A DNA stretch of 41,744 nucleotides. It comes from Nitrospiraceae bacterium. Lineage in GTDB: Bacteria; Nitrospirota; Nitrospiria; Nitrospirales; Nitrospiraceae. The notes below the pieces were generated by a model. That model was not told the DNA's origin and did no database searches. It saw only the letters and a list, made by a program, of their open reading frames with translations. Positions 26,832 to 36,900 of the stretch are shown here, in pieces (position 1 is the stretch's first letter; each line of letters starts with the position of its first letter). Where the stretch lies: the NCBI GenBank assembly GCA_014379455.1, contig JACMLT010000009.1, positions 1-41,744 on the forward strand, written 5' to 3'. Both the position numbers and the translations under genes were made by a program.

Positions 26832-28913
26832 TTAGAACGGCGTAAAGCGCAACGTGCCATTCAGGGTAATCGATTGTATTGGGCCCGTGTCTCGCACGAG
26901 CACTGTATTCACAAACGTTGCCGTACCTGCCAATCTGTTCACCGTCAGGCCAAGGCAGGGGTTGATAGAGGGAACATTCACAGAAGAACGGCAAAACAAA
27001 ATGCCAGCTGCTCCTCTATCGCCGAATAAAAAGGTGATCTCTTGTAAGTCATCAGTTGGATTACCGCTCAGTAGCAATGATTCCAAATGGTTAGGGCTAG
27101 TACTTCCTTCCTGCCATTCAATACTAAAAGTTGCAGCGTTTTGGGTTTTCCGAGTGAGTTGTGGATTCGGCGTGAATGCCTCCCCGATATTGAGGTTTGC
27201 CGGCGCACCCGTCACCGTCAGGGTCCCTGGGTCGGGGCCCGAGTTGACTGTGAGGTTGAATTGTTTCTGATTAGACTGCTGCGGCGTGCCGCTGTCTTGG
27301 ACCTGGATCGTGAAGGAGAAGGCCCCCGCGGTCGTTGGCGTCCCGCTGAGCTGGCCGGTAGACGTCAGCATCACCCCGCCAGGCAACGCACCTGAAACAA
27401 AACTCCACGACAAGGCCCCATTCCCACCCGATGCCGCCAACGTGGTGCTGTAAGCACTACCGACCGTGCCGGCCGGTAAGAGCGAAGGACTGGTGATCGC
27501 GACTGGCGCACCCACTGGACTGATGGTCAGGCTTAACTGCTTGGTCGCCGTTCCTCCTACTGAATCGGTGACTTTGACCGTAATGATCGTCGTCCCTACT
27601 GTCGTCGTGACCCCGGAGATGACGCCTGAAGGATTCAACGACAAGGCCACCGGCAACGGACCCGATCCTGCATTCAGGCTCCACACATAGCCAGGAGTGC
27701 CGCCGGCCGCAGCTAAGGTCTGGTTATACGCAATTCCCACGATGCCACCCGGCAAGGCCGAGGTGGTAATCGTCACAGGAATCGCTCCCTTCACAAGACA
27801 ATCCGGCACAGTAAAATCGACGAGTGAGGGACCGACATTGACCACATTCGTGACTGGCGTGATCGTGAACGTCTGCAGGTTAAACTCAATTGCGCTCAAC
27901 GTCGCCATGCTGTCCCGACGCATCCCAACACGGAACGTGCCATCGGCGGCGGTGACCGCGAAGTCCTTTCCAGAGTAATTGGTGCCATTGGTTTCGACCA
28001 ACAGATTGGGCACTGGCTGATTGTTGGCATCTCGAACACAGCCGGAAATGAAGACGGTCTCCGACCTTCGATCGGCATTCCAATAGCTGAAATGTGTCAC
28101 GGTCCCTTCGTAATACCGGTTGGGCGCCGTGCCCTGGAGTATAGCGGTGCCTTCTTCCTTCCACAGGCCGATGCTCTCATCGAAAAAGAACAGCGGAATG
28201 GTATCCGGTGGAGCGAGGGAGCGCGTGCCAAGTGGGATACGAATCGTCGAGGTCTTTCCTGCTGCCAGGGCATAGCGCGTCCCACTATTGTCGCGAATGT
28301 CGATCAGCAGGGCGCCAAAACTTTCAATCGGCGCCGGAGATCCGCCTCCGGACGAGATCCCGTTGAAATCCCCTGGCATCAGGTTGACATCGATGGCCGG
28401 ATTGATCGGAGTGACCGCCACATTGACCGTACCGGCGGCGGCTCCGCCATTCTTGGGAACGAGCCCATCGGCCGGCAAGTTGACCCGCGCAGTCGAGTTC
28501 GGCACGGTGACGATCCCGCCAGTCGCAATGGTCACGGGCGTGACTACGCCAGTCGGCAGGAGCCGCACTCTCAGGTTCGTAGTTTGCCCTTCCGTCACGC
28601 GGGCAACGGGAAACGCTTCGGCAAAGCCCGTGGCTTCGACATGCACGACCGCACGGTCACCGACCGCGGCCGCAACGGTGAAACTGCCGTTTGCCGCTGA
28701 CGTGGCAGATCCAGCGGTCGTAATCACGGTTGCACCCGCTACCGCCGCATTATTCGACGCGGATACGACCTGACCTGAGACCATACCTGTTTGTACCGTG
28801 GTCGAGGGGGCCTCTCCGCCATCCCCACCGCATGCGGCAAGGACACCCAAGAGAGGAAGCGCACACACAAACTGCATTAGCCTGTTGCCGGCACGTACGA
28901 ACACCATGTTCAT
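26832..28913 (-). CDS. Putative Ig-repeat surface lipoprotein with carboxypeptidase-regulatory-like domains
   Basis: 693 aa. Lipobox LLGVLAACGG; VSGQVVSASNNAAVAGATV...; two He_PIG-type repeats (ALPGGIVGIAYNQTLAAAGGTPGYVWSL, LPAGTVGSAYSTTLAASGGNGALSWSF). Confidence 0.8.
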   Translation of the reverse strand: MNMVFVRAGNRLMQFVCALPLLGVLAACGGDGGEAPSTTVQTGMVSGQVVSASNNAAVAGATVITTAGSATSAANGSFTVAAAVGDRAVVHVEATGFAEAFPVARVTEGQTTNLRVRLLPTGVVTPVTIATGGIVTVPNSTARVNLPADGLVPKNGGAAAGTVNVAVTPINPAIDVNLMPGDFNGISSGGGSPAPIESFGALLIDIRDNSGTRYALAAGKTSTIRIPLGTRSLAPPDTIPLFFFDESIGLWKEEGTAILQGTAPNRYYEGTVTHFSYWNADRRSETVFISGCVRDANNQPVPNLLVETNGTNYSGKDFAVTAADGTFRVGMRRDSMATLSAIEFNLQTFTITPVTNVVNVGPSLVDFTVPDCLVKGAIPVTITTSALPGGIVGIAYNQTLAAAGGTPGYVWSLNAGSGPLPVALSLNPSGVISGVTTTVGTTIITVKVTDSVGGTATKQLSLTISPVGAPVAITSPSLLPAGTVGSAYSTTLAASGGNGALSWSFVSGALPGGVMLTSTGQLSGTPTTAGAFSFTIQVQDSGTPQQSNQKQFNLTVNSGPDPGTLTVTGAPANLNIGEAFTPNPQLTRKTQNAATFSIEWQEGSTSPNHLESLLLSGNPTDDLQEITFLFGDRGAAGILFCRSSVNVPSINPCLGLTVNRLAGTATFVNTVLVRDTGPIQSITLNGTLRFTPF

Positions 28914-29988
28914 GTCTCCTGGATTAATGTGACTGACTCCTGTTTGATCTCAGCACCCGCTCCTCTATCGCCTGCGTCATGTCGTATCCGGCACGACGGC
29001 ACACGACGCTCCTGGTCTGTCATAGTTCATGTCCATGGCGGGCGTGGGCGTATGTCTCCACGCTGGACAGGTGAGCAATTGCTGTTCAATGAAAAAGAGA
29101 AACAGAAGAGGCAAGGATTGCGGAACGGAGCGGTATGGATATTATGCGTGCGTGCAAGCTCGACACCAGGCTACGAAGAGGGAGAGTAATGCCTCGCCAC
29201 TTACAGGCCACAGTTCCCTTCATGCGCTTCCTCGGTCCAGCCATGATCGCACCATTAGGTACGCGAAACGACGCCGCAATATATTGATGCCCATGCACGC
29301 AGTCAATACCAAAACCCGCCTTTAAGAAGTATTCCAAAAATAAAAGTTTCTAAGGCTAACTGCGTGCACAGTAGCCTGAGCAAATGATATGCCAACGTAG
29401 AAAAATAGAATTAGTCCAAACCACGTATATGTCGAATGACGAGTCGGTAGGCCCTTGAATGAGAGGAATCAACTACTGAGGAATCATTAAAAGCATAGTT
29501 AATTCAAGTAGCTCTGACAGGATTGTGTTGCAATCAATCGCACCTCCGGCCACCACATCGTTGACCTCGCTCCCTCCTCCATCGGCGTACTCATGCCTGC
29601 ACCCACGCTCGAACCGCTCTGCTCCTGGGCGCTAAGTAGCCTCACCCTGAGGCGTTCTTGATGCTCACGTGAAACATGGAGGGTGAAACGTTAGGCATAC
29701 AGGGCACGGATAGTTGGTCGGGTCTATCTCGTTCATCTTGTCTATCCCATCTATTCGATCTGCCTTGTTGGATGGACAAACACACCAGACCAACCAAAAA
29801 ACCAGATGCCCGAGAGAAGTGAGCGGCCTGGAGTAAACGGCAAGAGGAGGGAATTTACGGAGGGAGGGGCTGCAAAGTGGCCAGCCAGGCTTTTAGAAGA
29901 ACGTGGTGATCAGCTCCAGAACTTGTTTTGTACGGTAGAGACTCCCCTTGTGGGGCAGTTCCTCTCGGTGCAATTCGGATAACGCTGG

Positions 29989-30407
29989 CTAATCGGCTCC
30001 GAACAGATCGAGATCCAATGGGGCCACGGCGACAATTCGTTTAAAATCACTATCCACACTCCACAGCGGAAGGTCATGCAAGAAGCGCGGTGGCGGCAAT
30101 CAGGAGGTCTGCAGCGGAACGCTTTGGCCTTTTCTGGCAAGCTGATGACCCAAACGGGCTGCACGCTCCCATGTCTGGTCCAAGAGTGGGGCCTGTTCGA
30201 GCGCCGCCATTTGTTCATTGATGATCGCCCACCGTTCCGGATTTTTGACGCCGATGAGCAGTTCAACTCGAATCGGCCAACATATCCACACGGAGCGGCT
30301 ACGAGGAATTTTTTCAGTCGATCCTTCAGAGCGTCATGGCCCTTGCGATCCGCCCGAATCCAGACGCTGGTGTCAATGAGGCACGGCCCGGTATCAGGAG
30401 CGGGCAT
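29989..30407 (-). pseudogene. Frameshifted VapC-type PIN-domain toxin
   Basis: PIN pieces in different frames: MPAPDTGPCLIDTSVWIRADRKGHDALKDRLKKFLV / CWPIRVELLIGVKNPERWAIINEQMAALEQAPLLDQTWERAARLGHQLARKGQSVPLQT / DLLIAATALL / HDLPLWSVDSDFKRIVAVAPLDLDLFGAD*. Confidence 0.8.
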
Positions 30408-30624
30408 GCGTGCGACGGCGGAGAGAGCGGAACTCGGCTTCGGTAGTTTCAAAGACTCCTGTACCCAAGGCGTGCGCCAACGCCTTGCGATGCTCAAACT
30501 TCACCAGTTCCTCAAGGGCTTTAGCGATGGTCTCTCGCTTGGTTCGCGAGCAGGTCAATCGCCTCGCTTCAGTCAGCAGTCGGTGATCCAGCGCCACGGA
30601 AAGTTGTTTTGTCGTGCCAGCCAT
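30394..30624 (-). CDS. VapB-like antitoxin (intact)
   Basis: MAGTTKQLSVALDHRLLTEARRLTCSRTKRETIAKALEELVKFEHRKALAHALGTGVFETTEAEFRSLRRRTHARS*; overlaps the start of the vapC remnant. Confidence 0.75.
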   Translation of the reverse strand: MAGTTKQLSVALDHRLLTEARRLTCSRTKRETIAKALEELVKFEHRKALAHALGTGVFETTEAEFRSLRRRTHARS

Positions 30625-30746
30625 AGGCGCCACAATATCTTGATTGTGATGCCAAATCAACAAATCGGAAGTCTGAACTTCAGTTTGGAGGCGGGGATCA
30701 AGAACAAGACAAAGAGCAAATAGCCGAGAGATTGAAGTTCATGACA

Positions 30747-30778
30747 AAGGGCTCAGCGAGTTGCCTCGCTGAGCCCTT
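30747..30778. terminator. Strong hairpin downstream of the 264-aa cupredoxin-type gene
   Basis: Perfect 14-bp stem aagggctcagcgag / ctcgctgagccctt, loop ttgc. Confidence 0.75.
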
Positions 30779-30813
30779 CAATTGCGGGTTGCCCCGCTCA
30801 AATATGTACGAGC

Positions 30814-31608
30814 TTACTTGATTTCAGCCTTGAGGTTGGCAGTTCCACCGTCGGCTACATCGACTTCGAACTCCACTTTCTTGCCCTTGGCGGCAAACGG
30901 ATGCCAGGCCACCACTTTGTGCTTACCGGCCGGCACATCCTTGATCTCAAAGGAGCCATCATCCTTCACGACCGCAAAGTGCGGGCTCGATACCGGAAGA
31001 AAATACCCCTGCATGAATTCATGCTGGTCGCACTGTAAACGGTAAAAACCATCCTTCTCGGCTCCGCCACGGAACACCACTGGCTTGTCGAGCTTGTCAC
31101 CCTTCTTGGCCAAAGCGATGTTGAACCCAGTGGCCGAGCTGGTGCCCTTCACGACGAAGCTGTGCGGATTATGGAGCACGCCTTGGAGCGACTTTGGATC
31201 ATCCGGATCGGCATCATGATTCTCAACCTTGAAGGACTTGTTATTCACCACCACACCGGCAAACGGCAGGAACTCGCAGAATTCCGCAATCACCTCAGTG
31301 CCCGCATACCCATCCATAAACGCCTTATCTTCGACGTCAATGACGGCGACCACCGCATGCTTCAGCCCACCATCCTTCCCGACTTCGATGGTCTTCAAAA
31401 GTCGTTTATCCCCATCCATCAACGACTTGTTTGGGTTCTGCGGACAGAACTTGGGATTGGGGAACTTCGAGAACAAAAATTCCTTTTGCTCGGACTTTCC
31501 GGCAAAGGTTACCTTGCCGGAAATCGTTCCGCCTGCGAACGAGGTGAGAGGCGCCGCGACGAACGCGACGGCTGCCACGCCAAATATGATTGATAGTGCG
31601 CTCTTCAT
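30814..31608 (-). CDS. Secreted cupredoxin-type protein with C-terminal carboxypeptidase-regulatory-like domain (copy 1)
   Basis: 264 aa. Signal peptide; FKVENHDADPDD...HNPHSF, LQCDQHEFMQGYFLPVSSPHFAV (C-x2-H-x2-M), GSFEIKDVPAGKHKVVAWHP. Confidence 0.72.
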   Translation of the reverse strand: MKSALSIIFGVAAVAFVAAPLTSFAGGTISGKVTFAGKSEQKEFLFSKFPNPKFCPQNPNKSLMDGDKRLLKTIEVGKDGGLKHAVVAVIDVEDKAFMDGYAGTEVIAEFCEFLPFAGVVVNNKSFKVENHDADPDDPKSLQGVLHNPHSFVVKGTSSATGFNIALAKKGDKLDKPVVFRGGAEKDGFYRLQCDQHEFMQGYFLPVSSPHFAVVKDDGSFEIKDVPAGKHKVVAWHPFAAKGKKVEFEVDVADGGTANLKAEIK

Positions 31609-31761
31609 GAGACTGCCTCCTTGTGATTAACGATAGACCCTGATTCCTAGCTCACTGTTCCCTTCCTATATCCACCGGCCCGATGAGAGAAAGGTGGGAA
31701 CAGCTTCCTCTCTGGTGTGCTCCATAAACAATAGACTGACCTGCCTGGTCTGGACCAAGTA

Positions 31762-31791
31762 TATATATAAAATCCTACCGTATTCTGTCAA
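31762..31791 (-). promoter_or_regulatory. Putative sigma70 promoter of the 264-aa gene
   Basis: Minus strand TTGACA (31791-31786), 16-18 nt spacer, TATATA-type -10 (31769-31762). Confidence 0.55.
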
Positions 31792-31891
31792 TCTAAACAA
31801 GTGGCGAAAAAGTCTGGTCGGCACGAAGTGCGCGAGACAAGCAAGAGAGGCACGACGCGAAGTTCGAAACACTTCAGCCTGTCTCACTAGT

Positions 31892-32371
31892 CTAGTTTTT
31901 GTTCGCCCTGGTCAACCCAAGCAACTTTATCGACTGCTGTGCAGCGGCGCGAGCCTTAGTGGCGGGATTGAGCAGCTGTCCTGGGTCGGCATGGATGCCG
32001 ATATCCGACACACGGTTGCATTGCCGGATTACTTCATTGAGGGAAATCATGGCATCGGCTCGATGGAGATCTGATGCTGAAAGCTGCTTGATGAGTTTCT
32101 CGGCAATACGCGTCGCCTCTCCGCAGTGATGGACGATGGCCTTTGCATCTCCCATTCCACCATGCGCCACCATCTCTTCGACGTTCTTCATCAGACCGTC
32201 TCCCTGCTCTTGCAAACTAGCACTCGATGACTCTGCTGCGCGAGCAGGACTCATATCTGAGACAATGGGAACCCACAGGCCGGCTAAGCCTAGCAGCATA
32301 AGAGTCGGCATGCTCCCACCTCTCATCATATGAACTAATCTCACATCTCCTCCTGTACCCTTATGACTCAC
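31892..32371 (-). CDS. SmbP-like small metal-binding secreted protein (putative)
   Basis: 159 aa. Signal region; HGGMGDAKAIVHHCGEATRIAEKLIKQL...HADPGQLLNPATKARAAAQQSIKLL helical His-containing pattern. Confidence 0.55.
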   Translation of the reverse strand: MSHKGTGGDVRLVHMMRGGSMPTLMLLGLAGLWVPIVSDMSPARAAESSSASLQEQGDGLMKNVEEMVAHGGMGDAKAIVHHCGEATRIAEKLIKQLSASDLHRADAMISLNEVIRQCNRVSDIGIHADPGQLLNPATKARAAAQQSIKLLGLTRANKN

Positions 32372-32475
32372 AAAGATTTCACATGCAATCGCCTAAGAAT
32401 GCAGAGCCAGTCCCTCGCCTCCATGCGCCCACATTGCTTGGACGTCCGGGCTGGCGGCACCAATTCTCGTGAATA

Positions 32476-32988
32476 CTACGGATTATATCGGCCCTTTGGT
32501 GGCAGTGGGAGAGATGTCAGACCCTTGTAGAGACGGTGAAACTCTTCGGTCGTGAGGGTTTCATTCTGTAATTGAGCAAGAGTGGCCTGATCGATGGGAT
32601 ATTCAACCGTGTCGTCGTAGTTCGATGAGGCGATCGTGACAAACCGTGGAGGGAAAAGTCTCTCCGGTAGAAGAATTCCCACACCGAGGTTGTACTTGAG
32701 TGCCAACCGGATCGTTTCTCGTGCCTTGTCAGCCGGGACGTCTCGGCCCAGACCGATGTTTTGTGGGGGCTGCCCCTGTCTAAAAAACTGAAAATGGACG
32801 TTGGGCATCCCCGCCTGGACAAATTCTTCCGTCACTGTGGCAATCTGATTTTTGTACTGACTCGCCAGCACGACTTCAACGCGGCTAACCGGAGGTACCG
32901 CGACAGCTTCGGCAGCTACGGTATGAGCGCCCACCATGCCCGCACACAGGGCAAGCATCACCACATGAAGAAATCGAGAACACCCCAT
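32476..32988 (-). CDS. Secreted protein of unknown function
   Basis: 170 aa with signal peptide; starts 3 nt after the upstream gene's stop. Confidence 0.65.
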   Translation of the reverse strand: MGCSRFLHVVMLALCAGMVGAHTVAAEAVAVPPVSRVEVVLASQYKNQIATVTEEFVQAGMPNVHFQFFRQGQPPQNIGLGRDVPADKARETIRLALKYNLGVGILLPERLFPPRFVTIASSNYDDTVEYPIDQATLAQLQNETLTTEEFHRLYKGLTSLPLPPKGRYNP

Positions 32989-32990
32989 GG

Positions 32991-33767
32991 CTATTTCGCC
33001 TCAAAACTAAATCCTAACGAGGCAGTTCCATCCACCACCACTGTCACGTCTTCCACTTTCTCCCCAAGAGTCGGATGCCACGCCTTGATCCGATACCTCC
33101 CGGCCGGAAGATCCTTGATCGCAAAGGTTCCCTCCAACCCGGTGATCGCGTAATACGGATTGTCAATGGCAAGCCCGTGTCCTTGCATGAATGGATGCAT
33201 GCCACATTGCATGGTCACGTCGCGGCGGCTCCCTGTAAATTTAATGATATCGCTCGTCCCGGCCTTGGTCAACGCCGGCCGATGGAACATGATAAACACG
33301 TGCTCTTGATCCCGTTCATAGAACTGCAAATCGTGTGAGACCGGATCCAGATTTTTCACAGTCAGGGGATGGTTCTCCCGCATGACCGACACAAACGGGA
33401 CGAATTGACAGATATTCGCCTCCAAATTCGTTTCAGCAAAATCAAACGGTTTCCCTTTTTCAATGCCTTCGACTGTCACAATGACATCTTTCAACCCTTG
33501 CTGTGCTCCAACAGAGACTTCTCGAAGCAGCCGATACCCTGACCCATCGGATAATGCCCCGCAATAGACTCGATCATAATATCGGCGAAGCTCAAACGGT
33601 GTAGGCGGTGGAATTTCGCCTGAAAATTGCACCGTCCCAGTGACCGTGCCACCGTTTGATACCGTCATTTCCTCGTAAGCCCAAGCGGCGATCGGGGCAC
33701 TTACGAACATGCTCAGTACGATCGAGTGACAGATAGAAACCACAACGCGCCATCCATGTATAGTCAT
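32991..33767 (-). CDS. Secreted cupredoxin-type protein with C-terminal carboxypeptidase-regulatory-like domain (copy 2)
   Basis: 258 aa. LTVKNLDPVSHDLQFY, VTMQCGMHPFMQGHGLAIDNPYYAITGLEGTFAIKDLPAGRYRIKAWHP; paralogue of 30814..31608. Confidence 0.75.
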   Translation of the reverse strand: MTIHGWRVVVSICHSIVLSMFVSAPIAAWAYEEMTVSNGGTVTGTVQFSGEIPPPTPFELRRYYDRVYCGALSDGSGYRLLREVSVGAQQGLKDVIVTVEGIEKGKPFDFAETNLEANICQFVPFVSVMRENHPLTVKNLDPVSHDLQFYERDQEHVFIMFHRPALTKAGTSDIIKFTGSRRDVTMQCGMHPFMQGHGLAIDNPYYAITGLEGTFAIKDLPAGRYRIKAWHPTLGEKVEDVTVVVDGTASLGFSFEAK

Positions 33768-33794
33768 GCTATCACCGTTTAGAAGACAAAATAG

Positions 33795-33822
33795 ATGGGG
33801 GGAGTATGAATACTCCCCCCAT
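33795..33822. terminator. Strong hairpin downstream of the multicopper oxidase gene
   Basis: Perfect 12-bp stem atggggggagta / tactccccccat, loop tgaa; minus strand continues CTATTTTGT. Confidence 0.8.
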
Positions 33823-33900
33823 TGTCAGGGCGATCATAACCGCCCCTCACTCGTTCCGCATGATCTTCGCTACTTTAACGAGCCGACGCCATCGCCGTTC

Positions 33901-36900
33901 TTACCGTCCACCTGTCGATGTCCGCGACACGGCTCCGCCATTTTCACTCTCTGCCGTCTTGGTCGGTGGGACCTGGGGCATCAACGGAAGAATCCGCTGA
34001 TCCTCAACCGGCAACACCTTGAAGAGACCCCATTGTCCTGCATTGGCAAACGCCGGACGTTGGTTTTTCCACATATAGTCGCCGACGATCTTATTTGGTC
34101 CGCCTGCGCCCCCTGTCAGGTACGCATTAATCACTTCAGACCCACCGAACTCCATGGTGCTGACCTGGTCGGCACCCTGCGAATACGGCTCATGCGGCCA
34201 TTCATGGCCATCGACGGTGAACAGCTGAACCTGCTCACTGAACGCGCCGAGCACATGGATAGCCACGGGATCTCCAACATGTGCCTGTAACAGCGGCGTC
34301 GCAGGTCCAGCAGCCCCGGCTTTGACACAGCTAAAGAGCTCCGACACGTCACAACCCTTTTCCATCCGCCAGGCAGTCGGTTCCGACTGATAATTCACAG
34401 CCGTAATGCCGGCCACCTGTTGGATGTAGGGCATGAAGCTCACGCCTACGATGTTGTCTTCGTCCTGGAACATCAATGAGAAGGAACGGTAGTTCTTCCG
34501 GTTCTCATTCCCGGGGATCATCCGATCCACGAGCACATCTGCGCGCCAGCTGCTCTTCATCGTCACATCGGCGCCCGTCATTGGATCGCGGTAGTGCGAT
34601 CCCTTGGGGCCGACAATGATCGAGCCGAACAGGCCATTGCGTGGATTTTCGACCACGTTCCCCCAATCTTGAATGAGGGCTGCTAGTTCTCCATATTCCT
34701 GATGAGCATAATAGGTGTATGTCTTGCTCTGCCCAGGACCGATCGTTTGATCGCCCGGGTTGTTGCCGACATTGGCGCCGAACGAATCCTTTGGATCGAA
34801 CGCCATCATATCGACATGGAATCCTGCCCGCTCTTTTGCCATTTCATTTTTCAGATTGATCTTCATGCAATCGCCGACGTTCACATGCAAGGTCAGCGGG
34901 CTCGGCCTCAGTTCGCCTGCCTTGACCTTGCCACGATCGCCGTCGAGTACATACATCTTGCCCTGCTCGTTCCCAAATACCATCTTCCGTTCCAAATCGA
35001 CTTCCATCACGCCCGGCGTCCCTTCGTGGTATCGGATGTTCTGGTCGATCGCAGACACGTTGAAGGTTTTCACTGGAGCGTCTGCCGGACAGATCGACGG
35101 AGCGGACTTTTGAATCTGCTCACGGCTCGGCAAGGGCTTCAGATCCCCCTGCAGTTCATCGAAGACTCGGAAAATTCCCCAACTGCCTTCCGCAAAGTGG
35201 GAGGCACGGCCACTATAGTAGAGATAGTCGCCAGCCTGCTTCTGCGGTCCCCCCGCTGCTGGAATCGCCGGATCGTATCGTTCTCCGATTGCCAGGTGAA
35301 TCGTGCTCCGCGGCATGGCGGTCGTCGAATACCGTTCCATCGGGAACCAATGGCCCGTCACGTGCCAGGTATGCACTTCGTTTGCAGACCCAACCAAGGC
35401 ACGCACCAGAATCGGATCGCCAAGATAGGCCCGCAACAATGGAGTACCTGGATCACCGTGAATACCGGATACGAAGAGTTTCGATGGGTCCGGGTTCTGG
35501 GCTAATCGTACACTCAACGGCTCCACACGCATGCTGTAGCCGCTTCCGGTGGTGGCTTCGCCGCCATTCAGAAACCACATCGGTGACTTATTGATGCGCT
35601 CAGGGAACTGATGGGACGGCGGCCCATCGACGGTGGTCGCCCCCACTCTCGCTTGCGGATTATCGGTCGTGATTAATTCCGCCGTCCGCGCATTGCTGTC
35701 CATGATATGCATCATGACTTCGCGGAAACTTCCACGAATGTGAGCTGAGACCGGCTCCAAGGTATGAATATCTGCAATGGGGCCGCTCCGGATTTCTTTC
35801 CCGGTAACCGGATCGTGATAGGTCGAGCGCGGCGGCTCGGTGATGAATGCGGAGAATAGTCCGTGTCCCCAGGTATCGGTTCCGAAGACATGGTCGTGCC
35901 AATACACCGTACCGAAATCGGAATCGACATACCAGCGCTCACGGATAAATTCGACGCTGGCAATATCATTCTTTTTATGGTCGTACTTCAACGGTGCATC
36001 GAATGTGATGGTCTTTCCATTGATGGTTTTGATCCTTACCACTTCGAAGTACTTTGGATCGTCCATCCCCACACCCAGCTCAATGTTCACATGGAACTTC
36101 GATGCATCGGCCACGGTAATACTGCGCGCGCCGGCTTTCGAATCCGCTGTCTGTACCGTGTTTCCAGGAAGAGGCATCCCCTTAGTAGGCTGCGGATCCG
36201 TCAGCATGGTGAAGGCACGCAGCGACATGTCATACGAAAATCCGATCGTTGGACCATCAGATGCGCTGGTATCGAATTGGAAAAAATGCGGATGGAGGTT
36301 GACCTTGTTCGCCCATCCTGTCCGTGCATCATCCGGTATCTCGTTCTTGTAGATGATGTCGACACAATCGTAGACATTTCCACGAATAACCAACGGGAGC
36401 TGCTTTTTGGGATTTTTGCGAACTTCAGCCTCTTCCTCGTGCAACACAAAAATCATTCCAATGGGGTCGACAAGGGCGGCGGATTTGGCCGTCGCCGGCT
36501 TAAGTGTAATCGGCAGCGTAATGGCATGAGTCGTGTAGAACTTGCGCGGAGAATTTTCAGGACACAAACTCCACGGCCCCTGCTCACCCGGCCTGGCCTG
36601 TTCCGTACTCTTGGTTCCATCTTCGCGCACATGGAACGGTTCTAACCATGGTGCTCCACCATGATTCGGTGCAAAGGGCGGCCGCTTCCCAAGATGTGGA
36701 CGCAGCCAGGGGAACGCCAGCTTCCCAGTTTGCGGATCGAACGTAATGGCCGGACGCTTCAAAGGAGTTGGTGACTCATAATCCGCCCACTTGTGCGGTG
36801 TCTCAGGCTCATTCAGCGCCAATGCACCTTCCCACTTCCAATTCACCACCGTCGCATCATTCGCCTGGGCCTGCTTCACTTGATCTTCGGTCTTGCCGGG

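Noticed and set aside
28092-28700. 202-aa plus-strand ORF antisense to the Ig-repeat protein
   Set aside because: Low-complexity Arg/Gly/Asp-rich shadow ORF.
29029-29337. Short ORFs on both strands in the 29.0-29.3 kb gap
   Set aside because: Mutually overlapping, weak starts, no domain or signal peptide; not supportable as genes.
34702-36645. Long plus-strand ORFs (34702..35505, 35863..36645) antisense to the multicopper oxidase
   Set aside because: They mirror a well-supported coding gene; the translations are His/Arg-rich with no recognisable domain, typical of shadow ORFs in GC-rich DNA.
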